A DNA stretch of 64,000 nt from Setaria digitata (taxonomy: Eukaryota; Nematoda; Chromadorea; Rhabditida; Setariidae): the NCBI GenBank assembly GCA_003640385.1, contig RCAB01000018.1, positions 248,001 through 312,000 of the forward strand, read 5' to 3'. The notes under the pieces are model-generated. The model was not told the DNA's origin. It saw only the letters and a list, made by a program, of their open reading frames with translations, and searched no databases. Position 1 is the stretch's first letter; the number at the start of each line of letters is the position of its first letter. The translations under genes and the position numbers were made by a program. This document shows, one piece after another, positions 51,877 to 64,000 of this stretch.

Positions 51877-53408
51877 AAATTCTGATCAACTTGTAGCTCG
51901 TATAACATCCTCAACCGTCGCTGTCTTATCCAATAAAACTTCGGCTACACCGTAAAAAGTTAAAAAAAAAAAAAAATTTTTTTTTTTAACTTTTTAAAAA
52001 AAAATTTTTTTTTTATCCCCTTAAATGTGATAAAAAGTTACGGCTTACTGATGTTCAGTTCTGTCTTTTTTTTTTTTTTTTTTTTAATTTTTGTCAGAAA
52101 ACGTAGGGATAAAATGTATTTGTGAAGTTTTCTTTTTATTTCCAAACATTCTATCACATTTAAGCACACAAGTTTGGTTCAGTTCGAACAGAAGCTTTTA
52201 CAAAATGAGATGTGTTTTTCATGTATGGATGCAGCAGAGTTGTACAGGTAGCTGGTAATTAATTTATTTAATGGTATTAAAGAAAGATCACCCTTGCTGT
52301 GATCGATTGACAATTATTATTCTCTAGTGTCCCAACAAATGTTTTATAATTTGCAATATTTGAAATTCCCATAATATTTGTCCACCAACCATCCCTTTTT
52401 TTTACAATTCGAGCAATCCCACAATTAATTGCTTTGCTTTAGTCGTATTGTATCATCCCATCTTCTAACATAGTGTTTGAAGAGCTCAACTGAATAACTC
52501 TAACTGTGCGATTGAGCTGTCGATGTTGTGATGTATTTCTCCATTCCTTCTTTTTGAGCTCATTTGCGTAGCAAAGCTTATTTGGTCAAATGTTTGTGTT
52601 TTATATGCAACCATTATATTTATGCGTAGGTGTGAACAAATCGGTGATGTTTTTATGACTTTCGTCACTTACTACGTGTAATAACTGACGGTGCCACATT
52701 TATTTTCCAGTTTTTTTTTAATTTTAACAAGTTTTTGTGCCAAGGCTTGTTATATATGTATTTTCGCCTTCTGTGACATCATTAAAATTTCTCTAAATTT
52801 TTTACTTAAAATGAAATTATTTGGTTACTTTCTGTTTGTAAATTCCAACCCATTTGATTTACGGGTAGCATCTGTTTTGACATACTTTCATATTACGTAG
52901 CCTAGCTGCTGAATCCGTTATTGCTTTTCCGAATCATTTTACCTTGTTGTTTTCTAGTATTTTTTGGATTATCTTCTCTGTTTCAGTGTCAATTAAAAGC
53001 TTTATATGACGGTTGATTTCATGAAAAATCCACTGTTTTAATAGACAGTTTATTAATATCTGTTCATTGGATTTCTGAATTTAATGCGTAGCAATTAGTC
53101 ATTTGGTAAGCAAATTATAGTTACTTTCACGATGCATTGATTTTCTGAGGGAGTTATTGAGGGAAATTTCTTATATGTCATTTAGAAATTTGTTATATGT
53201 CATTTTTGCTATGTTAGATCTAGTTAACTAGTGTTATTTTAAAAAAAATTTTTTTTTCGCTAAAATTTATAGAACTTCATGGAGGGAGTGTCTGATAGAG
53301 TATTTTATTTGATCGTTGGGGAGAATGTGCTTAAATTTTTTTTTTTTACTTTTTTGGTCTAGAAAAGTGTAATGCATTTGCATTGAGTTTTTTTCAGGGA
53401 ACTAGAGA
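51877..53408. other. T-rich intergenic region between the poly(A) polymerase and MATH-BTB genes
   Basis: Both flanking genes run in the plus direction. The spacer is rich in T runs and holds an imperfect 22-base tandem repeat at 53163-53205 (GAAATTTSTTATATGTCATTT). A TTTTTTTCAG site at 53387-53397, 12 bases before the next ATG, looks like a trans-splice or 5' UTR acceptor. Confidence 0.55.
51953..51995. repeat. Perfect A/T-rich hairpin just downstream of the poly(A) polymerase gene
   Basis: Left arm 51953-51972 and right arm 51976-51995 are exact reverse complements with an AAA loop. The core is a long A run followed by a T run, flanked by AAAAGTT and AACTTTT. It begins 77 bases after the stop codon, probably in the 3' UTR, and another A-run/T-run pair follows at once. 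Confidence 0.85.
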
Positions 53409-55759
53409 ATGGAGCCGTCGAACTCAGAGTTAAGTATGCCGATCGAATCTTCATCGACCTTGGCTTCTCACTCGTCAAATTCTTCGCAAACTGAGATCAG
53501 AGTTGAGGTTCGGTGCATATATTTAGCAATTCAGTAAATATGGTTGAAGGTAGTTTTAATTGTAAGAACTTTGTATTGTTTTGCATCTTTTCCCTGAGCT
53601 GTTTTGAGAAGAGGCAGGGGGAATACTTGAAATTAGTCCCGAGACAGCGTTTCCCTCGTATCTTTCGCCACAGTTGTTAAGAATTAAGTGAGTGGAATTA
53701 AATAGGTGTTATCTTTCTTCAGCATGTGAAACATAGTTGGACAGTGAAGAACTTCTCACATTGTTATCAAGAATATTTGGAAAATTTTGTTCACTTGCAT
53801 CGCGGTGAAGACACGCTTACTTGGTCCATCAAAATTTACCCTAAAGGAAATGGTGAAAATAACAAAGATTTCGTCTTTTTATGTCTTAATAGAGTGGTCA
53901 GTAATACGAATGCACCATGCAAAAACGGAAAAATCGGCTTTAAGTCTCGGTAAATAAACTTATCTTTTTAATGTGAAAAGAAATTCAGTGGAATTTAGAA
54001 ACATTTTTCAAATTTTCATACAATAAATGACAGTAACAACGGAAAATTGTACAAATTTGTAGAAAAATATAATAATTGTTTTTCTAATCTTTCTTTTTTA
54101 ATAATGACAGTTCTCTGTTTTTTTTTCTTTTTCTTTTTTAGATTTTAATAAATTTCGATGTTTGTAACAAATCTTTTCCGACCTTATTCGAAATAAGCAA
54201 TACAGTATACAACTGGTAACAGGAACTTGTCTCATGGCGTTAGCTCTGTTACCCGAATATCCGATTTTTGATTAATGTGTTGTAACAGTTTATCTTTTCA
54301 GTTTCATTTTACGAACCAGCGAAATGAAAGAAATTGAAATGCGCATTCATCCAAATCCTTCGCATTCCGATTATGTTTCATATATAAAACGAGACGTTCT
54401 TTTCCCACAAATATTACCAAATGATTCAATTATTGTGAATGTTGAAATAGATGTGGCCGTGGAAACTGTTACAACGACGTTGGAGGAGATGCTAACTGTG
54501 AGTGTGATTGAGATCTTTGAAATTTTTTAATGACATATTACCGTTAGATTTCTATTATTTCAGGAATGCTTGATGCATGTTCATGTTTTTCGTTTACTTA
54601 AATATTCGACGAGAAGGTAAAAGAAGGAGGAGTGATATCTGTATTTAGCAGTGGTTTCAGAGTAATAGCGAGCAACAACTCACCGAGGATTACTTGAAAA
54701 TGTTGAAAGACAATGTGTTGACTGATTTCGCTATAAAAGTAGGCGAACGGGAAATCAGAGTTCATCGTGCTATTCTCGCAGCTCGATCTCCAGTTTTTGC
54801 TGCCATGCTAAGGCATGAAGATACCAATGAAGCTAAAACGGTGAATTATTTAGGTTTTTAATAGATTTTTGATAGTTGTTGTGAAACTGATCTCGACAGA
54901 TTTCCCTTATCACGCCACATTTCTCTTACGCACATTTTTTCTCTTCGCTGCATGTTTGATTAATTCCAGCGACAATTCAAAGAAATCTTTTATGGTAGAC
55001 TAAAAATTATTATCAGCTTATTAAAGCGAAGCGCTTACTGTTATGGAATTTTGCTGTGTTATATGGTACTGTCAATACTTTTCTCTTGAGGAGTATTTTG
55101 TTGCAGGGTATAATGGTAATTGAAGACTTGGAATATGATACAGTAACAGAAATGCTTAATTTCATTTACTGTGGGCACTGTTTAAGGGATGTTAATGAGT
55201 TTTCATTCGCTTCGGATTTGTTGATTGCTGCAGATAAGTATCGGCTTGAGGAGCTAAAAAGTCACTGTGAAAAAGCCTTAATTCAGGTGAAGAAATTTAT
55301 TACTGTGACATATGTAATTTATTATTCACTAAAATTTTTCCAATTTATACAAGTCTCACATAAAAAAGAAATAGTAAAGCTCAGATGGTCCTTAGAGAAG
55401 GTGCAGATATCCACTAATAAATCTGTATGAGTTCCATTTAAATAATTCCCCATGAGACGATAATCAGATTCTAGTGAGAAAGCTTAGTTATTGTATCGTC
55501 TTATTCTTTTTATTTTATTTTTCCAATTATTTTAATCATTTTACAGGCGTTAACATTTGAAAATGTTTGTGAATTGCTCATAGTTTCCGATATATATAGT
55601 GCGCCACGTCTTAGACATCGTGCCGTAGAATTTATCATTCAGCATCCTCGAAATATTACATCCACACCAGGCTGGGATAATGTGGTCAAGCAACATCACG
55701 ATCTCGTCACTGACATTGTTCGCCACTTCGACAAATCATCCGATAGAGGTAACTCGTAG
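53409..55759 (+). CDS. MATH-BTB protein, substrate adaptor of a CUL3 ubiquitin ligase
   Basis: Exons 53409-53507, 53723-53949, 54302-54497, 54661-54840, 55107-55286, 55547-55759 join with consistent phases to give 364 residues. A Ser/Thr-rich N-terminus of 33 residues precedes a MATH domain, about 34-165 (HSWTVKNFSHC, LTWSIKIYPKG, YIKRDVLFPQILPNDSI), then a BTB domain, about 190-290 (LTDFAIKVGEREIRVHRAIL, ARSPVFAAMLRHE, YCGHC, LIAADKYRLEELKSHCEKAL), and a BACK-like tail (NVCELLIVSDIYSA, GWDNVVKQHHDLV). This order matches SPOP and C. elegans MEL-26. The domains bind substrate (MATH) and CUL3 (BTB). MEL-26, which targets the katanin MEI-1, is possible but nematodes have many MATH-BTB genes, so no symbol is given. 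No nuclear-localisation tail like that of SPOP is seen. Confidence 0.92.
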
Positions 55760-58137
55760 GAGATATTTCCGGTGAATTGGATACGGTGTATATCAGATAC
55801 ACAAGCTGATTAATATGTGATTTTTATTCCGAACTTTCAAACCCAAAAACAGTTTCTTCCTTTCATTTCTTTTTAATTTTTTATTTCGTAATACTATCTT
55901 CGAGTTTTTAATTGGAAGGAACAAGGCAGCTGTTAACTGTAACTAGTCTATAATATTTCCCCTTATTACGTAAGAACCACTGGTGATAGGTATCCAGTAT
56001 ATGAGATAAAGAAGATAGGAAGAACAGTTTCATGATCAGAAATAAGTAGATATACTAAGATTAGCTGTCAATTTTGTTCAGACATTGGTTCAGCCAGACA
56101 AGCTAAGTTCTGCTTTGAAAAAAAGAACTAATTCCTCCTGTTTTGGGATCCTTGCTGCAGACGGTGAAAGCTTAGTGAATATCATTACCGCGAAGTAGTG
56201 GTTTCCCATAATGAGAAAAGGTGAACTGTAGAAAGGTATGTTTTTTCGAACTGTGATGATTCTAATTTTTAATGAATCTAGTTTTTCTTTAATTCTGTTT
56301 CATTTTCCTTAATTCTAATATTTCGTCCTTCCGAAGCAATTATCGGTTTCATTGAATCTTGAATTCAGTTTCTTCACTTGTGAAAATCAGCTAAAATTAA
56401 AATTAAGTTTATCCATTATATATATACGTATAATGAGCTGTCCGTTTCAGCAACCCTACTTTTATGTGTCTTCCTGGTTTTTGTGCTGGAAATGAATTTA
56501 TAGGACACGTATTGCTGCCACCCATGCGTATTACTCTTTACGCCACAAAATTTTACTTGTTAAAATAAATTTAGAGATAAGCCCAATTCTCGACTTGGTA
56601 TTGTTTCAGCACGATTATGGCGTGTTTCATTAGTATACCTTTTCAAACTTCAGTTTTTGGATGCTAGAAATTAGATTTGATTTGAAGGGTTTGGGGCTAC
56701 TTGAGATCTCATTATCTTTTGGACTAGTTCCTTTTTCCCCTTATCTTTTAAAAGGAAACTATGGTTGAAAGAATGACTTACCCATATCTACAAAGTAATT
56801 TCTCAGAAGTCAAAGAAAATATCAGAATTAACAGCAAAGTAGAGTCAATGTATTAATTCATTTTGTCGAACAAGATTATCAAAAACAGAGCCTGAAAATT
56901 GTTTTTCGTAAAAGTTAACGATTCCTTTTCCCGATTCTTTAGTCCCACTTCTCCCGATCCTTTCACCTTTTGCCAGCCAACATCTCCATTTGTATTGTTG
57001 TGCAGATTGGTTGTTTGTATTATTTCGTAACATTTTAAAGTTGTACTTTTAAGAATGACATGCTTTTTTCTCTCATTGATGTTAGTACTTAAATGCAAAT
57101 TTGAAATATCTACATATACCTGCTGATCATTGCTTTTTGTATGTTACTGTGGCATTTTCGAGGATTCCTGAAAATTTCCATAAATTTATATACTCAGCAC
57201 ACTGAAACTCCTTCAATATGCATTATTACATGAATTCCGTAGATGTCACGGATCACGGGCCTTCTGTATTTCAAAGCAACAAGTGCCTTTGGTTTTCTTA
57301 ATCCCACTTGTATAACTGAAACGAAATCGTCCCGACGAGAATATTAGTGGCAATTATCAAATATATACTGTGCAGTATTTCTGTACATGCGCCGCTTTCT
57401 TTACCACTACTTTCGAATAAATTTAGCACCTTTTGACGTGATTGAAGAAAAAATAGCAGAAAAAATAAAACTGCGGAACTTAGCAATCCATTTGTATCTC
57501 TTATATTTCCGTGAACAAACTAAATTAAGTCACATGAAGATCATTCACTTTTGCGTCATTCTACCAATTTAACCACATTCACGTCATTGAAATTCCCTAA
57601 GAAAAAGAACATTTATACAGACACCAATGAAANCAAGTCACATGAAGATCATTCACTTTTGCGTCATTCTACCAATTTAACCACACTCACGTCATTGAAA
57701 TTCCCTAAGAAAAAGAACATTTATACAGACACCAATGAAAATAAAACAACGAAACCGGAAGTGGAGAGTCTCGAAGAAATTTTTAGTAATATTACAAATA
57801 GTATTACAAATTATTACAAACGCATCAAATACTCATCCATTTTCCTGGAAATAGCGGTCCTCCACATAACAAGCAACGACGGAGAAACCTTCCTATACTT
57901 CAACCACAATACTTCCATGTTGAACCATAACAGTGGATGCTTTAAAACAGATATGAATTAGAGACAAATCTGAATGCCTTATAAATTTGTAAAACAACTA
58001 TTAACCCGCATTACTCAGTACCAAAAATTTGAGTGGCAGCCAAGGAAGCGGACTGAATGAAAGAAACGTCACCATCTTCATAAAATGCTAACCTAGTAGT
58101 TATATGTGACAACAATTAACATAAAATTCGAAGAATT
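55760..58137. other. Intergenic region, no gene supported
   Basis: Spacer of 2.4 kb between the MATH-BTB gene and SEC63, which converge here. A plus-strand reading frame at 57551-57961 is inflated by the duplicated assembly ends around the N at 57633 and has no recognised motif. 3' UTRs of both neighbours should lie in it. Confidence 0.5.
57527..57740. repeat. Duplicated sequence either side of a second single-N assembly gap
   Basis: Bases 57527-57632 recur at 57635-57740, differing at one position (CACATTCACG versus CACACTCACG). The N at 57633 sits between them. As at 42583, this looks like two overlapping contig ends left unmerged. Confidence 0.9.
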
Positions 58138-61100
58138 CTATTCATGTTCCGATTCAGAATCTTCAGTGTAGTCAGATGAATCCGCCACTTGTTCTTCCTC
58201 ATCTGAATCTTCGTATTTTATTATAGGCACTTCCTTCGCTTCGTGTACCTCCAACTGAAAATTTAATGAATAGAAAACTCCAACGTAAAAAAAAAAGTGA
58301 TTAGATCACTACCTAGTCATAATTTCCTTAAACCCGCGTCCATTATCATACTGCAACAATTATTCCTGGTTTCAATGTTACCGTCAAAATATTATGCAAT
58401 AGTTTAAAGAAACATAACTCGAAAAAAGGAACGAAATTCAACCTTTAAGTCGAGTGAGTAATCACAATCCATATATGAATCTGATTTAACTAATAAATTA
58501 TAGTAATATATGCCTTTCTGTTGTGGTGCAGCAAACTTTATTTCCACCTGAAACGAATGATTTGTACATGTGCTTGCAACTTTTAAGGAATATTAGTATA
58601 TTCATATATTCAGACATTAATGAGAACAATGATCAGAAACATAAACAATATTTTCTTCCGAAGTCATGTCTTTGATCTTAGAATAAAAATGCATGCCATC
58701 AATTTTCATCAAAAAAATTTACGTTAGAACAAAGTTTTGGCTCATATGACAAAATATTTAAAGTAAACCGTCTGTTCACTGACGAGTGTTGTACAATGCA
58801 CTGCTGGTACTACTAGCTTGCGAAGTTTCTTATCGACAAGTAGTAACCACCACCATTCGAATTTTTCACCAGGAAAATAAGGACAGTGTACTGGATAAGT
58901 CTTTTTACTCCTACTTTCCAAAAGGGATTCTTTCTTCAACAAATTTTCATTAACCCAGTCTTCGTTATCGGATTCTTCCTCATCCATTCCCTCAGAACCA
59001 CTGCCGTTTATCTTCTCATTTTCACTGAAAAAAATTATGTAAAAACATCTGCTTAGGTTTTCGAAAGAATTTGTAATACGTTCCTGTATCAAAAATCAAG
59101 AAAACTATGGAAAGCAAAAATCGGCCATTTCTAGAAAACAACTTGATTAGATCATGAAGCATGGCTAGAAGTTCTTGGCTAATTATTTTTGATTAATGAA
59201 AGACGACTATCAGTTTAGTTAAAATCACTTAAATACTAACTCTTTAAAATCCCCCTTTTCGGACCCACTCGCTTCCTCGTTTTCACTCTCTCCAATTGTT
59301 TCCATATCATCAACATTATCTTTCTTATCTTTCTTTGGCTCTTCCGATTTTCCTTTGCTATCTTCCTCAAGCTTTACCAGAGTTTTTCTTATTACTTTTG
59401 TTTTCTGCCCCTGCCGATTCTTGGTTGGTTTTGTTTTATTTTGTTTCTTTTTCGGTTTCTCCCAAATTTTTCTTTTTGGCACGTTGTTATCCTTCTCTTC
59501 GTTTGTTTCCTCTTCATCCTCAACCACTTCCAGTAGTTCTGTGTCCTTTAAAGTTTACTGACAATACCCTTCATTTTTTTTTTACCATTCTAATGCTTTT
59601 TCTAAATGCAGCAATCCAATGATGAATAGCCTAAACAATTACTACGAGAAAATAACATTACCTTCTCACTGATTTCACGTATTTCTTCACCTCGTTTAGC
59701 TGCATCTAGCAATGGACTTCTTGTTAAAATAACTTTGAGAGTAACAACTGAACCAACTGTTACTTTTTGAGCATCATCTTCACCTTGTACTGCAAAAATT
59801 TTAAACTTGAACCAAACAGAAAAAAAAAGACCCGACAACCTCAAAGCGGCTCGATGTGAAAAAACTATAGCAATTAAATGAAACGAAATTAAAAGTACCA
59901 TTAAAGGACAACCTTCACTTACCTTCAAAACGAGGCTCTATATTTAACCTAGGCATCGACTGTAGTACGAAGACTATATCGCTGTATTCAGCATCATTTA
60001 ACGATTGCAGTACCTGTCGACGCTTACTTTCGCTCAAATTTGCAAGATCTGCACAAGTAATTATACGATTCTGAAAAAAAACTACATCATATCCACCACT
60101 AAATTTTTATAATTTCATGTCACGAAATGAATAATAGAAATCAATACTTACAAATTGCATTACAAGCTTACCCGTTGAAAACCAGAGAGAAAAAAATTAA
60201 ATACACTACTTCCAACTCCAAAAACCTGAGAACGAAAGTGCAGTGTCAAAAAAGGGGAAAAAAAAATTATTTCCAAAACAAAACAATATTTTTTTATGGT
60301 AGAAAACATAGGGATTGTAACACACTAACTACAATTGTTTCAGTGAAAAAGATGCTTACACGACGGAAATGATGCAAATTTTGTTCTCTAATATGTGGTA
60401 ATTGTAATAAAGGACTATTTTTTGGCCACAATGCTTGGACAACCATTGGCAATAATTTCGCCAAGTTTTCGATCGTATCCAGTGATGGACAACGTGCTGG
60501 ATTGCCGTAAAAGCATAAGTGCTGGGCGATAGCTAACATTTCGTTCGTAAGTATAACACATTTCGAAATCACATAAGCACTATCTGAAATTATGCAATTC
60601 GAGAATGCGTAGTATATCGCTAGCAACACTTGTTCCAAAATATTTTTTTACTGTCTAGCACGGATACCACAACGCGCTAAAATATAACCTGCCACGTACG
60701 AGCTGATTTTTTAATGGCTATTCCATTCTTGATAATGTAAAATACTACTAATTAAGGACTATACAGTGCAAAAAAAACAGAAATAAAAATATGGCAAAGA
60801 TTTTTCGGATATTAATGAATGGAATATCCTGTAAACAAAAATCTTTGAAAATGAGAATAAATTCGAAACCGGCTAAAACACTTTTCTGCACAACTTGAAA
60901 TACATCAAAAAATGTAAGATATTACCACTTCTTAAATTAGGTGAACTAAGTGGAAAACGCGATAAATGGGCGTGGATGAAAAAGCGCGCTTTCAGAGAGT
61001 ATGGTAAGCAAAGTGGCCGTTCCTTCTTATTTTCACTTAAATTTTTAAACTGTTTGATCAGTGGTGGTAACTCAACATCGTCGCTTTCACGCTCTACAAT

Positions 61101-63237
61101 TTCCTTATTATACTGCTTCCAGAATTCAAACGAACCACCAAGCACCATTAAAATACCTGGAAAAATATGATTCACCACACACCTAAGGTAAGGGAAAATA
61201 TAAAAATTAAACATCAATAGGCAATGATACATATCAGTTCTTATTACGCATAAGATATATGCATCAGCTCATAACACGAAATTCCTCATTATTCAGAATT
61301 TTATATCTGCAAAGTCCAAAATATAGAAATGTACATTACATTAAGGATGTTAACATAACAATAAATAATCCTTTATACCCACGATTTATTTCCATTTTGG
61401 GTGTTTTGTGGAAGAAATAATAATACATTTCCGTTGTGTCCAATAATACTTGGTCAACACTATACTTGATGGAATTATACCACCAAAACCCCTGAAAAAT
61501 TGGTAGTTAAGTGTAACGCAAGCAACAGTTTATTACAGCTTGTCAAACAGTACCGAAAGGCAATCCATACAGCACATTAAGTAAATAGAAGTTATGAATA
61601 CATACAACAGCAGAAGGAAGTAACACCATAAGGACGAAGCCATAAAATGCAAGAACCCAAACACCGTATTCTTTACTGACTATCCACTTAGGCAGTGCAA
61701 TTCCAAACGTAGTCGCTAGAATTCATTTTCATTATAGGTCGGAATTGATCAAGTAGCTTTTAAACCGTAAGCTCATGGACACTTAGCTACACACAAAATA
61801 TACAGTGTCCAAGGTATAATTCAATGTATACTCGGATGCCTCAAGACGAACATAGAAGCATGAAACGAAGCAACTGACTTACCAGTTGGCCCGTCAGGAT
61901 TACCATACTTCTCCCAGTTTTCTCTGCTTTCATCATCGGTTAATGCCTGATATGCCTTTGCAATACGATCAAATTGTACGGGATCACCCCCTTTATCGGG
62001 ATGCATTGTTTTACTTAACTCACGATATTTCTTCTTCACAACTGATACAGCAGCTCCCTCAAGAAAAAGATTCCTTCATTTCTCAAAAAATAAAACTTAT
62101 TATTTATGAACAAGTCTTAAGTATTCATTTAATTCTCGAAGGAATTAGTGACTTAAAATTTATCCTCTGCATTGTAAGCAAGACAAAATTCGATATATAA
62201 ATAATAAAAAAAAGAAAAGAAAAAAACGTAATTCCTAAGAGAGACATGGAGTCAAAGATTTAAAGCAAACAATCTCAAAGAACCTGCAAAAAAGTGAGGT
62301 TTTTTTTCTTAAACTACCAAGCAAAAATAACAGATAAAGTGCATAACCGGCTGTGTATAAGTGATGCGCAGAGAACAGTAACTTCAATTAAATTTTAAAA
62401 CAACACAAAACTGTAGCGAAGTTAATTCTGCAAAAGCAGATTGCAGAATTAACTTCGGGTGAGAAGGGGTGAGAACACTGTATTTCAGAAGAAATAGAAC
62501 TGCTACCACAAATCTACGATATCATTTCGACGATATGAAGATAGTCATACATATATTTAATAAGACTCAAAAATCACCTGGTCGATACCAAGAATTGCAT
62601 ACGGATCATATTCGGTATTTTCAACTTCAATTTGCATTACTTTATGTACAATGATAAAAAACACGGCCCAAGCTGTGGCCAACGCTAAAAAAGTTAGAAA
62701 TTTCTTGGTCCTTCGCCATGGTCGCTTCGCTTCCGCCTTGATACGCTTTTCAGTGCATCCTTCACAGTAGCAATGCTCCTTCCTTTCAGTTTTATCTAGA
62801 AATATGACAAACTATTAGTGCAAACTGAAATGGTGTTGCGGTTGAATACTGCCAAACTTATTGAAAAATATTAATCGCAAATAATGAATGCCAGAAGTTC
62901 GGAAAGACATGAACACAAGCTATAAGAATGATTTACGAAAACTGTCAACCACTTAAATGGACAGTTACTTTTTGAAATACGAATTATCGCACTTTAGTAA
63001 TTGGCTAATTGAGAACTTTTCATATCTATGATGGGATGGCGCACTATACACGGGAATCAGCAAAGAATCTTTCAGCAGCTCAGTAAAAAGAATATTTTTT
63101 GATAAAAGATACAAACCTAATTTACTTGAAGGCCAGAAGAAAAAAGTTGCCGGTATGAGGACCAAGGCATAAAATGATACTAGTACATAGTAGAATGTGT
63201 TACCCACTTCATCATATTCAAATTGTGCACGGCCCAT
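58138..63237 (-). CDS. sec63: SEC63 translocon J-domain protein
   Basis: ER membrane protein that recruits BiP to the SEC61-SEC62 channel for protein import. Exons 5' to 3': 63237-63117, 62795-62578, 62057-61883, 61715-61606, 61491-61383, 61156-60926, 60583-60360, 60070-59923, 59789-59662, 59545-59241, 59024-58769, 58547-58443, 58254-58138; about 748 residues, near the usual length. The N-terminus [14 protein letters not shown] and a first TM are typical. Next come a second TM ([15 protein letters not shown]), a luminal J domain, about 104-170, with HPD at 132-134, and [20 protein letters not shown], then a third TM. The Brl (Sec63) domain shows [29 protein letters not shown] and [13 protein letters not shown], split by a Lys/Glu-rich stretch at about 489-600. 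The tail is acidic ([10 protein letters not shown]). The C. elegans counterpart is, as I recall, dnj-29. The intron after 61383 uses a GTGGGT donor chosen over a nearby GTATAA by phase. Confidence 0.96.
62417..62457. repeat. Perfect 16-bp inverted repeat with a 9-base loop, in a SEC63 intron
   Basis: Left arm 62417-62432 and right arm 62442-62457 are exact reverse complements around the loop AAAGCAGAT. The hairpin lies in the second intron of SEC63, between the exons at 62578 and 62057. Confidence 0.88.
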
Positions 63238-64000
63238 CACCACTGCTCTGCAAATTGAATGGAGCGAATTTGAAAAAAGTGGAATCGACCACCGACAGAA
63301 GCATTCTTTCCTCATACTTGCTAAGCTCATCGAGGAGAAAAACTTTTGCTCAGTCTCCTGGTCCTACCTTGTTTTCACCGTCGCCATTTTGAAACGTCCC
63401 AACAAGGGTCAAAATTCACGCTACAAACGTGTCAGTGAATTTACTCGATATATGATCCCTGATACATTTGAAGTGAGTTCATACCTCAGAATGTGCTATT
63501 CTGGGGTGTGTTGGACATGTCGTCAGGCCATCATAGGGAATTCAGGGACATCCATCTCTGCCCAAGTCCCCGAGGACAGTGCAAAGCCATCCTTCATTCC
63601 GCCAGTACCTGCCTGCTTCTTCCTTAGATATCTCCACCTTCGCTGCCTACAACCACTTCCGTCGGTCGCCTCGCTATGAAAATCGCTTATCCCAGCAGAT
63701 GGATTCTCATCGGAGTGAGACATCTGCACTGGCCAATTGTTGCTAATTAGTTGTTCAGGACTTTCTCTTCTGGATTACGCGACAGCACTACTTTTTTCCT
63801 AGACTAAGTTGCTCAGGACGCTTTCTTGTACTGATTTTGGAGTCTGTTCCTCGCAGTCACAACAGTGCTGGAGTCATTCACAGTCGGAAACCTCCACTCG
63901 CTATCAAATGGCAATGAAGTTACTAGTTCGATGTTTGCAAATTATAACACTTTAAGGTGGATTTGTCTAATGAAGTCACGTTACCTGGCCGAGGATATCA
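63238..64000. other. Upstream region of SEC63, no gene supported
   Basis: Holds the SEC63 promoter and any 5' UTR exon. It is less AT-rich than most intergenic sequence here, and a plus-strand reading frame of 160 codons (63197-63679) overlaps the SEC63 start antisense. That frame has no recognised domain and I treat it as chance. Confidence 0.5.

Noticed and set aside
57551..57961. A 136-codon plus-strand reading frame with an internal repeat
   Set aside because: The repeat comes from duplicated sequence on both sides of an assembly N, and the frame crosses the N. No domain or splice support.
59296..59622. Plus-strand frames rich in Phe, Leu and Ser that resemble membrane proteins
   Set aside because: They are the antisense of the Lys/Glu-rich linker exon of SEC63, which explains the composition.
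63197..63679. A 160-codon plus-strand frame overlapping the SEC63 start
   Set aside because: Its first part is antisense to the SEC63 first exon and the remainder has no recognisable motif or splice context.
1..64000. tRNA genes, rRNA, CRISPR arrays, prokaryotic operons or prophage
   Set aside because: No cloverleaf with a GGTTCRANNCC arm, no rRNA signature and no spaced direct repeats were seen; the spliced gene structure is clearly eukaryotic.

Overview
The window is eukaryotic, intron-rich and AT-rich. I read it as a nematode chromosome, probably a parasitic clade III or filarial-type worm (inference). The basis is short introns ending in T-rich TTTCAG or TTTTAG acceptors, and gene families whose closest relatives I know are Caenorhabditis genes: a levamisole-type acetylcholine receptor subunit, a DEP/GGL/RGS regulator, a GLD-4-type poly(A) polymerase and a MATH-BTB protein. 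Genes were assembled by eye, exon by exon, using frame continuity across GT-AG junctions and remembered family signatures. No alignment was run, so exon edges are models.

Layout. About 0.5-17.9 kb, minus strand: 5' part of a Prickle-type gene (Cys-rich motif plus PET domain); the LIM part lies beyond the left edge. 20.8-21.4 kb, minus: two-exon gene for a small, probably N-myristoylated protein. 25.1-29.1 kb, plus: UNC-38-like nicotinic acetylcholine receptor alpha subunit, 12 exons, one GC-AG intron. 32.1-37.2 kb, plus: R7-family RGS protein (EAT-16-like). 37.2-41.3 kb, minus: microspherule protein 1 (MCRS1), whose stop codon is only 30 bases from the RGS stop codon. 41.9-44.5 kb, minus: multi-exon gene not recognised. 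45.3-46.0 kb, plus: small single-pass protein with one LDL-receptor class A module. 46.5-47.3 kb, minus: glutaredoxin, possibly with an extra 5' exon near 48.2 kb. 49.2-51.9 kb, plus: TENT4/GLD-4-like poly(A) polymerase. 53.4-55.8 kb, plus: MATH-BTB CUL3 adaptor. 58.1-63.2 kb, minus: SEC63.

The genes belong to different pathways: planar polarity, cholinergic transmission, G-protein signalling, chromatin, redox, RNA tailing, ubiquitin ligation and ER translocation. The only functional link I see is that UNC-38-type receptors and EAT-16-type RGS proteins both act in neuromuscular signalling in C. elegans; their adjacency may be chance.

Two single-N gaps (42583, 57633) are each flanked by near-identical copies of about 110 bases and look like unmerged contig ends. 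Three perfect hairpins (25780-25822, 51953-51995, 62417-62457) sit in introns or a 3' flank. I found no rRNA, tRNA, CRISPR array or intact transposon.
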